Shown: piece by piece, positions 31,377 through 42,077 of the stretch
How the letters are laid out: each line of letters begins with the position of its first letter
Position numbering within the stretch: position 1 is the stretch's first letter
Assembly (NCBI GenBank): GCA_028641055.1
Contig: CM054059.1
Location: 112,914,263-112,978,262 of the forward strand
Source of the DNA: Alopecurus myosuroides
Lineage: Eukaryota > Streptophyta > Magnoliopsida > Poales > Poaceae
Length of the DNA stretch: 64,000 nt
Direction of reading: 5' to 3'
The notes under the pieces: generated by a model
What the model was told of the DNA's origin: nothing
Database searches by the model: none
The model's input: only the letters and a program-made list of their open reading frames with translations
Position numbers and translations under genes: made by a program

Positions 31377-34300
31377 GTTGGCGCCCACCGTGGGGCAAAC
31401 GACGTCAGGCGTGAAATTTCGATCTGGGATACTTGGCGGAATTGGAAGATCGATCACTGTCGGAAGCTTGGAGTTCGACGACGACGTCGGCCGCTTCCTC
31501 GACAACGGATCCTATATACCGGCGCAAAACCACCTGGTAAGTGTCTGCGTGTTACCGATCGGATCTGCTAACATCTTTATCGGACTAACTGCAGAGGCAA
31601 TGGGGTTTTGCGGTGGAAGCAAATTTATCCCACCCGCCCAATACCCAGTCGAAGACGACTATGATGCCGGATTCTGCTCAGATCGCCGACAAAAAAGTGA
31701 TACACACTTTATCGGCATGGTGCAATCCGAAATCGCTGAAAACACGGATGACGGAAATCCCGTGCAAGAGGCAGATAACAACCTACCCGTCATAGAGACG
31801 GAAGAAGAAACACCCGTCACAGAGGCGGAAGATCCGACATCCGTCAACCAGACGATGAACTCGGAAGCAGAGTCCATGCTTGCCGCCATTGAGGCGAGGT
31901 TAGAGTCGGAAACCGGATCGGATAACTTCGACTCCGAAGACGAAGACGAGGATGCCTTCGTAAGAAAGGTTAAGTCCTTTCAAGAGGGATTCCATGAAGT
32001 GCTAATGGCAAAACCAGCTGATACAACGGGTGCCGATAGCCAGGAAAGCCCTAAAACCCCTCCGCCGGCGGAAGAGAGAGAAGACGGAGAAACTTCTCCG
32101 ATATTCCCCAATGTTAAGGAGATGACAGAAGATGAACCTGTCAAAAAACCTCCCTCTTCCAAGAAAAAGCACCGTGCTTCTAAAAAACTCCAATACAAAC
32201 TCCGGAAGAAAAAATCAGCCGATCTCGCTGATGAAAACCTGGAAGTAGGAGATGTTAGCGGCACAAAGCCAGCGGAAAAGAAATCTAAGGAAATCACTGC
32301 TCCGCCAATGACGGAACAGGAAGAGCAAGAGCTATTACAAACACCAGTGGGACCAGATGAACCCCCTGAGATGCTGGAAGCCAGGAGACAAGCTTTCCAA
32401 CGGCAACAGCAACACCTGCTTAGATCTCGGCAACATCTCCAACAAACCCATAATGACATCAAGGTCATGAAGGAAGAAATAGAGGAGTACGAGAGAAAGC
32501 ATAGATCCGCGTTAAAACCTACTAGGTTACCCGGAATCGCAAAACCGGAAGAACTGCCGCCAAAAGAAAGGTTCTATAACCCATCTTGGCAAAAGCAGTT
32601 AAACGGCAAAGATGCCAAGGGCGAACCAATATACAAAACCGCAGCGGAAAACGCGGAAGCAGCGTTCGCCATCCTAAACAACGATCTGTACTCCAACGGG
32701 GAAAAACTCCAAGGGGTGTATGCTTTCCTAGGAAAAGCATTACAGCAGCAACAGCGAGGCCAAGAACGATCAGGGAGGCTGCATGATAATTCCGCCCTCT
32801 GCAAAACAGCTACTTGCGTTGCTGGAGCACCTGGACCGGAAGAACCCGGAGATTCGGATAAAAAAGAGGATCCGAGAAAAGACAGGAAAAACCCAGACAA
32901 CCGGGACGCAACGTCTAGAATCGGACCTCATCTCCCGAAAGATGGATATAAACCACACGATCGGGAAGACAAACACCGGAATGACGGCAAAATAATGCCA
33001 CCTCCGAGAAACCCAGCTGAAAAAGCTGGAAGATATGATATACCTCACAGACGTGAAAGATCCCGGACACCTCCTAAGGATAAGGAAAGGCATAGAAGCA
33101 GAACTCCGCCTAAAGGACGTGAACACGGAAGAGATAGAGATAACCTCGGAAAAGCGCGTCCGCGCAACAATGGAAAAGAAAGGAGCAGATCCCCTTCTGT
33201 CCATTCAGCCGGGAGATATTCTGCACACATTGATAGAGCAGAAAAGGATGATCTATACTTTGGTCCTAAGTGTTTTACTGACAGGATCCGAAGGATAACC
33301 CTGCATTCTGGCTTCGCCAAAGTTGGTCCAACCTACCAAAAATATACCGGCAGTACAAACCCGGATACCTGGCTCTCAGATTATTATACAGCCGTCCAAA
33401 TCAACAATGGGACAGACCTGGAAGCTGTCAAGTTTCTTCCCCTAATGTTGCTAGACGGAGCCAGAGATTGGATTAATGGTTTACCATCAAGAACTGTCGA
33501 CAGCTGGGATGATATGGCTAGAGTATTCACTCAGCATTTCCGGGGAACATACAAACGCCCAAATAGCATCAACCAGCTGAACCGTTGCACCCAATTTGAG
33601 GACGAACCATACGTGGATTTCATCTCCAGATGGACTGCAATGAAGAATAGTTGCTCTGGAGTAACTGACGTACAAGCAATGCATGCTTTCGTCAATGGCC
33701 TAAAACCCGGACTCGTACCGTTCATGGTTGGTTCTAAACAGCACAAAGATCTCGGATCTATGCTTACAACCGCTAATGAGCATGCTGCAGCCGAAGATGA
33801 TATCAGAGCAAGAGGAGGCAATATTGAGTCACTAATACTCGCCAAGAAAACCCCTCGTTCTGACAAAAAAGGAACTCCAGAGTCAACGACAAAGCCCAAG
33901 GAGGTCAACATAGCCTTTGGAGGAGAAAAGGCGAATAAGTGGAAAGGCCGCAGTCCAGATCCAATCAATTACACTCCCGAAGAATGGGAGAGAATTAAGT
34001 CGGAACCCTGCGTCCACCACTCGCAATTTGGGAAACCAACCCACACAAACGCGCAATGCCGGCTAAACAAGCATATGAAAGGCAATGCAGGATCCGGAAA
34101 TAAAGGGAAGGGTTCCAAAAGGAAACCTGCCAAACAAAAGCCAGAAGCTGAAAAAGAAGACAGTGAATCGGATACTGACGACAAAATCCAGGAACAACAG
34201 CGAAAGGGCGAACCCAAATTTCCGAGAGTTGGCGGAGAAGCAATGCTAACTTTCTTAGCAACCCCGTCAGCAAAGGTGGCCAAAAGAACACTTCGAGAAA

Positions 34301-34770
34301 TAAACGCGGTTGTTCCGGCAACTCCGAAGTTCTTGAAGTACTCCAACACACCGATAATCTGGGATCAGTCTGATCATCCCGGAAATATCCCTGAACCCGG
34401 CACACAAGCTCTTGTTGTCAGCCCTATTGTTCAAAACACTAGGCTAAGAAGAGTGCTGATGGACGGAGGATCCAGCATTAATATAATGTACCTGGATACA
34501 CTGAAGCACTTGAAGATCTCCGAGTCCCAGCTCAACTACAGCAATATACGCTTCCATGGCATTGTTCCTGGCAGGCAAGCACGATCCCTAGGAGAAATTT
34601 CCCTAGATGTCACCTTCGGAGATAAAGATCACTTCCGGCAGGAAAAAGTATCCTTCGAAGTAGTGCCGTTCGAAAGCGTGTATCACGCAATACTCGGACG
34701 TCCAGCTTTCGCCAAATTCATGGCAAGATCCTGTTATATCTACAACAAGCTGAAAATGCCAGGACCATAG
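31336..34770 (+). CDS. Element G gag-protease, open, starting in the LTR
   Basis: This is a frame of 1144 codons. The ATG at 31336 is in the LTR, and the frame crosses the primer-binding site (31379-31396, TGGCGCCCACCGTGGGGC) as RQLAPTVG, as in A and B. Parts in order: acidic N-terminus, Lys-rich and Gln-rich coiled-coil segment (about 350-400), an arginine-serine-rich stretch at about 570-625 with RSRTPP repeats, a capsid domain from about 643 (NPDTWLSDYYTAV), a knuckle CVHHSQFGKPTHTNAQC, and a retropepsin-like part with LMDGGSSINIMY near 1040. The frame ends at KMPGP by a short deletion. The expected continuation IAGDFK lies in another frame at 34771. Confidence 0.88.
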   Translation: MAPPSMKTTTMSRQLAPTVGQTTSGVKFRSGILGGIGRSITVGSLEFDDDVGRFLDNGSYIPAQNHLVSVCVLPIGSANIFIGLTAEAMGFCGGSKFIPPAQYPVEDDYDAGFCSDRRQKSDTHFIGMVQSEIAENTDDGNPVQEADNNLPVIETEEETPVTEAEDPTSVNQTMNSEAESMLAAIEARLESETGSDNFDSEDEDEDAFVRKVKSFQEGFHEVLMAKPADTTGADSQESPKTPPPAEEREDGETSPIFPNVKEMTEDEPVKKPPSSKKKHRASKKLQYKLRKKKSADLADENLEVGDVSGTKPAEKKSKEITAPPMTEQEEQELLQTPVGPDEPPEMLEARRQAFQRQQQHLLRSRQHLQQTHNDIKVMKEEIEEYERKHRSALKPTRLPGIAKPEELPPKERFYNPSWQKQLNGKDAKGEPIYKTAAENAEAAFAILNNDLYSNGEKLQGVYAFLGKALQQQQRGQERSGRLHDNSALCKTATCVAGAPGPEEPGDSDKKEDPRKDRKNPDNRDATSRIGPHLPKDGYKPHDREDKHRNDGKIMPPPRNPAEKAGRYDIPHRRERSRTPPKDKERHRSRTPPKGREHGRDRDNLGKARPRNNGKERSRSPSVHSAGRYSAHIDRAEKDDLYFGPKCFTDRIRRITLHSGFAKVGPTYQKYTGSTNPDTWLSDYYTAVQINNGTDLEAVKFLPLMLLDGARDWINGLPSRTVDSWDDMARVFTQHFRGTYKRPNSINQLNRCTQFEDEPYVDFISRWTAMKNSCSGVTDVQAMHAFVNGLKPGLVPFMVGSKQHKDLGSMLTTANEHAAAEDDIRARGGNIESLILAKKTPRSDKKGTPESTTKPKEVNIAFGGEKANKWKGRSPDPINYTPEEWERIKSEPCVHHSQFGKPTHTNAQCRLNKHMKGNAGSGNKGKGSKRKPAKQKPEAEKEDSESDTDDKIQEQQRKGEPKFPRVGGEAMLTFLATPSAKVAKRTLREINAVVPATPKFLKYSNTPIIWDQSDHPGNIPEPGTQALVVSPIVQNTRLRRVLMDGGSSINIMYLDTLKHLKISESQLNYSNIRFHGIVPGRQARSLGEISLDVTFGDKDHFRQEKVSFEVVPFESVYHAILGRPAFAKFMARSCYIYNKLKMPGP
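31379..31396 (+). other. Element G primer-binding site
   Basis: TGGCGCCCACCGTGGGGC, two bases after the LTR end at 31376. It is the same sequence as in A and B although the LTRs are unrelated by eye. Confidence 0.9.
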
Positions 34771-37700
34771 CCGGTGATTTCAAGCTGGCAAACGAGTTGG
34801 AGAAAGAAAACGCCCTTTGCGCTCAGAGAGTTATAGCAAAGGAGGAACTGAAGGAATTAGCCAAGGAAGTATCGCCGAAAGAAATGCCGGCAGGAAAAGA
34901 AACTCGGAAGCCAACAGATAGTTTCAAGGCGTCCGAGAATACAAGCCAGGTAATCCTAGATCCAAAAGATCCGACAAAATTTGTCGTCGTAGGGGCTGGG
35001 ATGACCGACAAATAGGAAGGCGAGCTCATCAAGTTCCTCCGTGAGAACTGGGATATTTTTGCCTGGTGTCCAGCTGACATGCCAGGCGTACCCAGGGAAC
35101 TTGCTGAGCACCAACTCAAGGTTATTCCCGGATCAAAACACGTCAAACAAGGTCTCCGTCGTTTTGACGGAAGAAGACGGAAGGCTATTGGCAAGGAAAT
35201 TATCCGGCTTTTAGCAGCGGATTTCATCAAGGAAGTAATCCATACTGATTGGTCCGCAAATCCGGTCCTAGTACCGAAGAAAGACACCACTGCTCTTAGA
35301 ATGTGTATAGATTACACAGGATTGAACAAGTTGTGTCCGAAAGATAGGTTCGCGTTACCGCGAATCGATCAAATAATAGATGCCACTGCAGGCTCCGAGC
35401 TTTTATGCTTTTTGGATGCATACTCCGGGTACCACCAAATACGCATGAAAAAGGAAGATCAAATCAAGACTTCTTTTATAACCCCGTATGGGACGTACTA
35501 TTACATAACCATGCCTTTTGGCCTGAAGAACGCAGGTGCAACCTACCAGCGTTGCATGCAACGCTGTTTGCATAGTCAAATTGGCAGAAACGTTCATGTT
35601 TACGTGGACGATATCGCTGTCGTAACCAAGGAAAAAGATACACTCCTTGAGGATTTGCGAGAAACTTTCGAAAACTTACGCACTTACAAGATGAATTTGA
35701 ATCCATCTAAGTGCGTATTCGGGGTTCCCTCAGGAAAACTTCTGGGTTTCATTGTTTCCCACAGAGGAATAGAAGTTAACCCGGAAAAGATCAAGGCAAT
35801 CTTGAACATCTCAAAACCTACATGTATAAAAGATGTCCAATGATTGACGGGTTCCGCTGCAGCCGTCAGCAGATTTATCAGTCGGCTGGGGGATAAAGCC
35901 TTACCACTCTACAAGCTGCTGAAGAAATCCGACAAGTTCGAATGGACAGAAGAGGCTGATGCAGCGTTGGCCCAGTTGAAGGAAGCCTTGATGAACGCTC
36001 CCATATTGGCATCTCCAAAAGACGAAGAACCCATGTTATTATACCTTACGGCTACAAGTCGGGTTATTAGTGCGGTAATCGTTGTGGAACGGACAAAAGA
36101 AGAACAAAGCATACCAGATCAACATCCGGTATATTACATAAGCGAAGTTTTTTCCGAATCCAAACAAAGGTATCCGCACTACCAGAAACTGGCATATGGC
36201 GTATTTTTTGCATCCAGAAAACTGCGCCATTACTTCCAAGGGCATTCCATAACAGTGGTATGTAAAGCACCACTAGGGGATATTATAAACAATGCGGAGG
36301 CAACCGGCCGAGTAGCTAAATGGGGCATCGAGCTGGCAGCCTTCGACATTAAGTACCAGCCAAGGACGGCAATAAAATCCCAAGTTTTGGCAGATTTCGT
36401 CGCCGACTGGACATAAGCAATGGAAAAAACACCGATGCCAGAATCCGAGTACTGGATCATGCACTTTGACGGATCCAAGATGAAGGAAGGAGCTGGGGCT
36501 GGCGTAGTCCTAAAATCTCCCAAGGGAGACACAATGGAGTACGTATTACAAATACACTTCAACGCCAGTAATAACGTGGCAGAATACGAAGCTCTGCTTC
36601 ATGGCTTGCATATTGCAAAAGAAATAGGGGTAAAACGCATCTTATGCTATGGAGACTCGGATTTGGTACAGCATCAGCTCAACCAAACCTGGGACGCGAA
36701 AAGCCCTATAATGGCCGAATATCGGAGGACGGTGGATGAGTTCGCCATCTGTTTCTTCGGGTTCGAAGTCCTTCACATAAAAAGGGAGGAAAACTGGAAT
36801 GCGGATGCGTTAGCCCGCATGGGATCAGAGAGAGTAAAAACTTTACCACCAGGGGTATTCGTCCAGCACTTGCATGAACCATCCATAAAAGGTGGAGACG
36901 TTGATTACCCTCTGGCATCTGAAACAATCGAGGTCATGCTCGTTAAACCGGATTGGACAATTCCATACTTAAACTTCTTAGTCAATCAGAAGTACCCGGA
37001 AGGAGCAGACGAAGTCTTGCAAAGGCAAATACAGCGTCGGTGCAAAGGATACGTGGTGATCAACGACCACTTGTATAAACGCAGTACTTCCGGAATCTTT
37101 CAACGGTGTATTTCACCAGAAGAAGGAAGAGAAATACTCGAAGAAATCCATGCCGGCGATTGCGGACATCATGCTCAATCAAAAAGCATAGTCAAAAAAG
37201 CATTCCGGGCGGGGTTTTTCTGGCTAACAGCCAAGTCAGACGCCGAACGCATAGTGAATACATGCGAAGGATGTCAATATTACGCCAAGCAGACTAATTT
37301 GCCGGCCCAAGCACTTAAAACTATCCCTATCACATGGCCGTTTGCGGTCTGGGGGCTAGATATGATGGGACCGTTCAAAACTGCAAGAGGTGGACTTACA
37401 CATCTACTCGTAGCGGTAGATAAGTATACAAAATGGGTGGAGGCTAAACCCATCAAAAAGCTGGATGGCACAACTGCCAGAAATTTCATTATTGATTTAG
37501 TAATGAGGTATGGCGTCCCACACAGCATAATAACTGATAACGGGACAAATTTCTCCATTGGGGAGTTGGCAAAATACTGCCAACAAACGGGAATCCGCTT
37601 AGATCTTGCATCTGTGGCACACCCGCAATGTAATGGACAGGTTGAAAGAATGAACAGTTCAATCCTGCAAGGAATACGCCCAAGACTCGAATCTCCTCTC

Positions 37701-38249
37701 CATAGAGCAGCTGGAGCATGGGTAGAAGAGCTACCTTCCGTGTTATGGAGTATTCGAACGACGCCAAATAGGTCAACTGAGCAAACCCCGTTTTTCCTAG
37801 TTTATGGTGCGGAAGCTATTCTTCCAACGGACATGATCCATGATAGCCCAAGAGTGCAGAATTTTGACGACTCGGATGCCGAAGAAGCACGACAGGATGC
37901 CGTCGATCTCTTAGAAGAGGAACGAGAACTTGTGCTTCAAAGATCTGCCATCTACCAGCAAGGTTTACGACGTTATCATAGTCGGAAAATCAGGCATCGT
38001 TCTTTTAAAGAAGGTGACTTAGTGCTGAGATTGGTGCAGCAAAGGAAGCACAAATTGGCCCCAGTATGGGAAGGACCATTTGTCATCAGTAAAGCCATGA
38101 AGAATGGATCATACTATCTTGTCGACATTTGAGATACGGAGGATGATCCCGAGAAGCCGAATCGCAAAAGAAAGAGAAAAATAGATGATGAACTAGGAGA
38201 GACAAAGAGGCCTTGGAGTATCCAGCAATTACGTCCCTTCTATACTTAG
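34771..38249 (+). pseudogene. Element G pol: RT, RNase H, second RNase H, integrase, with four stops
   Basis: All of pol reads in one frame apart from stops: TAG 35013 (AAA TAG GAA), TGA 35841 (Arg expected, CGA-type), TAA 36414, TGA 38130 (CGA-type). RT is complete with YVDD (near 35603-35614). RNase H follows, then the archaeal-type RNase H from 36450 (HFDGSK, AEYEALLHGL, GDSDLV, NADALARM). Integrase has the zinc part (CGHHAQSKS ... CEGCQYY) and catalytic residues in LDMMGPF, ITDNGTNF and NGQVERMN. The end is RPWSIQQLRPFYT at 38249. The join to gag-protease needs a frame change caused by a small deletion near 34770. Few point changes separate it from a working gene. Confidence 0.88.
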
Positions 38250-38851
38250 TTCAATTTCTATGTAAACATCTTTGAGACCATGAAATAAAGTTGTCGGAAT
38301 GTTGTCATTCATATTTCATTATAAGTACAAAATATTTCCGCCTCATCTATTTCCCAATGATCTTACAAATACTCAATGTTAACCCGAATTGTGCCTGCGT
38401 GCTCGGTGTTTAAAAGCTGAATGATTCGGCCTGTTAAAGGTTAAAGGAAACTCGGATTGTGCCTGCGTGCCCAAGTTTCAAAGCAGTTCCTTGTTTTCTC
38501 TAAATTTTATCTGATTGTGTATGTGTTGGGTTACTGAAACTAGTCAGTAAAAATGCTTCTAGCATGATCCATGTTTCTGAGTTTTAAAACTGTTTGGTTC
38601 GTCCCCAGTTACTCGACATGATGATACATATTGCTAGTTGAGCCATTTTTAAACACTAGAGCAGTTAAAACACAGTTGCCAGATTACTTTGAAGATAAAG
38701 GAACAGTCAAACCCGGAAAAACTTTGCAAGAAACTTGAAATTGCAAAAGGCGGAGTTCTTGTTTCGACAAACGACATAGAAGCATTACAATATGAATTGC
38801 ATTGTAAAAATGCTCTTATACACATCCATCATTCGGGTCGAGTGTATTCCG
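38250..38851. other. Element G spacer between pol and antisense gene
   Basis: No gene is visible. A 16-bp word ATTGTGCCTGCGTGC with flanks occurs twice (38386-38402 and 38454-38470). The convergent transcripts of pol and the antisense gene should end in or overlap this 0.6 kb. Confidence 0.6.
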
Positions 38852-41592
38852 TCAAGCATCCGAGTCTTCATCACTGCTATCATTCTCGGGGGCTGCGGGC
38901 ACTTCTTCTTCCGGATAAGTAATGGAAATGTTGACCATAGAGGCAATCTTGGAAGCGTGCCCTTTAACTTCGTCAAAAATCGCATTTCGTTGCGCTTCTG
39001 TATATCCTTGAGGGATACCGGATGCTACGCGCCAAGATTTGGCATTAGGGTAATGTAGACGCATAAGGCCAAGTGCCATGCGTGCACCACCTCGTGCGGC
39101 AGAGCGAAGGATGGATTCTTTCGACTCTGCTACTTCTGTGATGGCACCCGGAAGTCGGTAGACTTCCGAAAAGCATACAGTACTTGTGGGAAGGAATTTA
39201 TTAATCAGCTGCATTCCTGCATTCCTGATTGAATTCCACACTTCCCCAAAGGCCCGGATCTTTTCAGTCCGAGAAATTCCTGGAAAATTTCCTGCTTTTC
39301 CGACAAAAGTAAAGGTTACATGGAAAGATACAAAAAATAAGACAGGAAGACATTGGTAAAAAGAAGTTAACTTACCAAGAACCTTGTCAATTTCATCGCC
39401 TTCTTTCATGCGCGGGAGTAGCATACTTTCCAAATCATTGATAACAGATTTATCTTCTGCTGCCTGTAAAGAGGCCTTGGATTGAGCAATCTCAAGGGCC
39501 AGATTACTGGCTTCTAGGTCTTCTTGAGCTTTCAGAAGTTCCTTTCGGAGGTTTGAGTTTTCCTCACGAAGCTGAGAAACATGGACAGCGTTTTCTGCTA
39601 ATTTGTTGGCTTTGTTTAAAGCAGCTGGAGGGCAATAATTAATTTGAGTTTACAAAACAATTCCGAAGAATTCTCCAGCGAAAACAAATGGTACAAAATA
39701 AAATACCGGTGGCTTTTGATAGTTGCCGCGTAGATGACACTAGTTCGTTGCTTTTAGACTCAATAACAGATTGAAGGGTTTTTACTTCTCTGCTCTTGAG
39801 ACTAAGCTTCTTAAAAACTTCCAAGTTTATGGCGTCTGCGGAATGCTAAAACATGGAAATGAAAGCCAGATGCTTAAGTTTGAACAGGCATATGAAGAAA
39901 CATTAAGAAGAATTCATATTTCAACTTAATGCTTGGGGGATAGAAGTATTACCTGGCTCATTTCTCGCAAATCGATCAAGACCTCGTTGAATTCTTTGGC
40001 ATATTCCGCGAAGAGAATTCCAACGTGATGAAGGCCATCGTGTATAACCTGACGAGGCGAAAATGCGATATCATTGCGAACAACTAATCCATTTTGTGGC
40101 CAAGGGCGAATCAGAGGCGCAGGAACAAAGAATTTCTTTGCCTCCGGACGAATATATCCGAGTTCGTCGAACGGTTCTTCTTTTATCCGGATATCGTCCA
40201 GGTTGGGAATAGATTCCTCTTTGGTAGCTGATTGCCTTTTGCGCTTCCGATTGTTGTGAAACTCGGCATGTAATTTGTTGAGTTCAGCGTCGGAAGCAAG
40301 ATCATTTTCTCCAAGTTCATCAAACTGGGAAGGAGTTAACAATATGATAAAAAGTGGAGAGAGAAGATAATCTGAAGAAAAACGTGGAAACAAGGAAAGA
40401 TAAATACCTTAGGGACCAGATTTTCCACGTGATAAATCGCCAGACTTTCCTCAATCTGATTACTGACGGCGACCAGTTCGTGAAGTCGTCCTATAAAATC
40501 CTTTCTGGTAAAGGCCTTATCTGTTCCTCTCATGCTATCTTCTGGCCCTTGGTATTCGCAAAGAAGTCGAGAACGAAAAGAGAGAGGTTGGATACGGCGT
40601 CCAAACCAGCACATAACGGTATCCTTCCCAACCAAAGAAGGTTGAGAGGAAGAAAGTTTGGCGATGCGCCGCTTTATCTTCATCAGGTTTTCTGGCAAAT
40701 TTTCCCCTACTGCGGCTGTCCAACTATCGCGAGGAGTAGCGGCAGAATTAACAAAGGGAGGAACCCCGGTTGCCCTGCCTGGGAATGGAATGTCCTGATG
40801 ATAAAAGAAAGAACCTAGCCAAGATTGGTCAGGTTCCGGCATTTCTATTTTTGGATACCATTCCTCCCTAAATTTTCTGAGGATGAAAGATACGGTTCCG
40901 CAAATGGGCGAAATGCCATTTGTGATGTTATGCTTTACCTCAAAGCAATATTGCCAGAAATTTAGGTCAGGTGTCATCCCGAGATATCCTTCGAAAAGGG
41001 CTTGGAAACTAGCTAAGTAGAGGATGGAATTCGGAGAAATATTGTGTGGTTGAACGCCATAAAAGTCAAGGACATCTAGAAAAAAGGCGGAAGGGGGAAA
41101 ACCCATACCTCTCGCAACATGAGAGGTAAGGATGACGCGTTCTCCGACTTCTGGCTTGGGCTCGGGTTCATCTTTCGAGATTCGCCATTTGCCCTTAACT
41201 ATGGATCCCTCCTTTGACATCCGACGAAGAAGGACGAGAGAAGTATTACTCGGACTCCAATTGCCGACAATTTCTGTTTCGTTGTTGGCTCCGGTGGCAA
41301 AGCGCTCATCGCCACGGGAATGGATCTTGACCCTCGCCGTCGTTGGGACGAACGGAGGGGGTGCTGCGGAGCTTGATCCCGCAATGTCCGCGGCGGTGGA
41401 AGTGTTTTCTCCACCCGCCGCGGAAGCCGTAGTCTTCTCCGGCTTGCCGCCGGCGTGCTTAGGCGATCCTGGCTGCGGATCCAGATCGCTGACGAGCTCA
41501 TCGATGGCGGCGCGGGTCGGCAACGACGGCGAGGAGGCCATCTTTTGGTGGCGCGTTTCGGTGCGTTTGGATGCTAAGTGCGCCTGGGACAA
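38852..41592 (-). CDS. Element G antisense accessory gene, five exons, fully open (about 790 aa)
   Basis: Exons on the minus strand are 41592-40408, 40324-39953, 39845-39707, 39624-39376 and 39279-38852. Every intron is GT-AG (donors GTATTT, GTAATA, GTATTT, GTAAGT; acceptors CCCAG, TTTAG, TCCAG, TCCAG). Phases agree at all four joins and no stop occurs. An ATG at 41541 (MASSPSLPT) is an alternative start. Exon 1 has the PF04195-like region (TSHVARGMGFPPSAFFLDVL, SPNSILYLASF, YLGMTPDLNFW) and CWFGRRIQPLSFRSRLLCEY. Exon 2 has a basic NRKRKRQ and IKEEP. Exon 4 is a long coiled coil. The end of exon 5 is acidic (EEEVPAAPENDSSDEDSDA). A nuclear role is a guess from the basic patch. No catalytic motif was recognised. 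Unlike pol in the same element, it has no disabling change. Confidence 0.85.
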
Positions 41593-41675
41593 GGACTTGC
41601 TCTCGAGCTCGCGTGCGCGTCAATGGTGTGGGCAGTGAGGGAGTGAGGAAAGTTTCTGATGAGGACGATGATGGC

Positions 41676-41845
41676 TATTTATAGCCGGAAAATCGTTTAG
41701 ATACGTGCCAACGGCTCTTTCGACCGTTGGATGTTCGACGCGTGTCGCTCGCCGGAAAATCCGGGAAATAAAACGACATGGGAATGATGGCTATCTCCTC
41801 GTTTCCCGTGAGAATCTGTCAGAGATACGCTGAGGGGTTTCCCGC
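41676..41845 (-). promoter_or_regulatory. Promoter of element G antisense gene
   Basis: TATAAATA on the minus strand at 41676-41683, about 85 bp before ATG 41592. TCCAACGGTC on the minus strand at 41722-41731 fits the MSA consensus YCYAACGGYY. Another AACGG is at 41710-41714 on the plus strand. TTTCCCGC at 41838-41845 fits the E2F consensus. Promoter function is inferred from position. Confidence 0.55.
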
Positions 41846-42077
41846 GTGGAACCAAGCGACGCTTGCGTCAGCATGTTTAAGACGCTGACGTTATGAGTTC
41901 CTTTTCCGCGAAGGATCGCGAGAAGAAAAGCCGGATTTTCATAGTTCCGAGTTTTATGTTACCATCTCCTTCAAAAGGAAAGTAGAAAGAATCAAGACTG
42001 CTGAATCAAGATTTCCCGGACAAAATGTATTTGGCGAAAGACGGAGAATCAGAGTTTTGATCCTTCCTGGGGGCTAC
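41846..42077 (+). other. Element G 3' end before LTR
   Basis: I see no gene here. It ends CTGGGGGCTAC directly before TGTCGG, the presumed plus-strand priming tract. Confidence 0.55.

Noticed and set aside
31537..31594. A GTAAGT...CTAAC...GCAG intron-like segment of 58 bp in gag of element G
   Set aside because: It is too short for a usual plant intron, removal would shift the frame, and the segment aligns as coding with element B (HL...VNVFIG-type reading).
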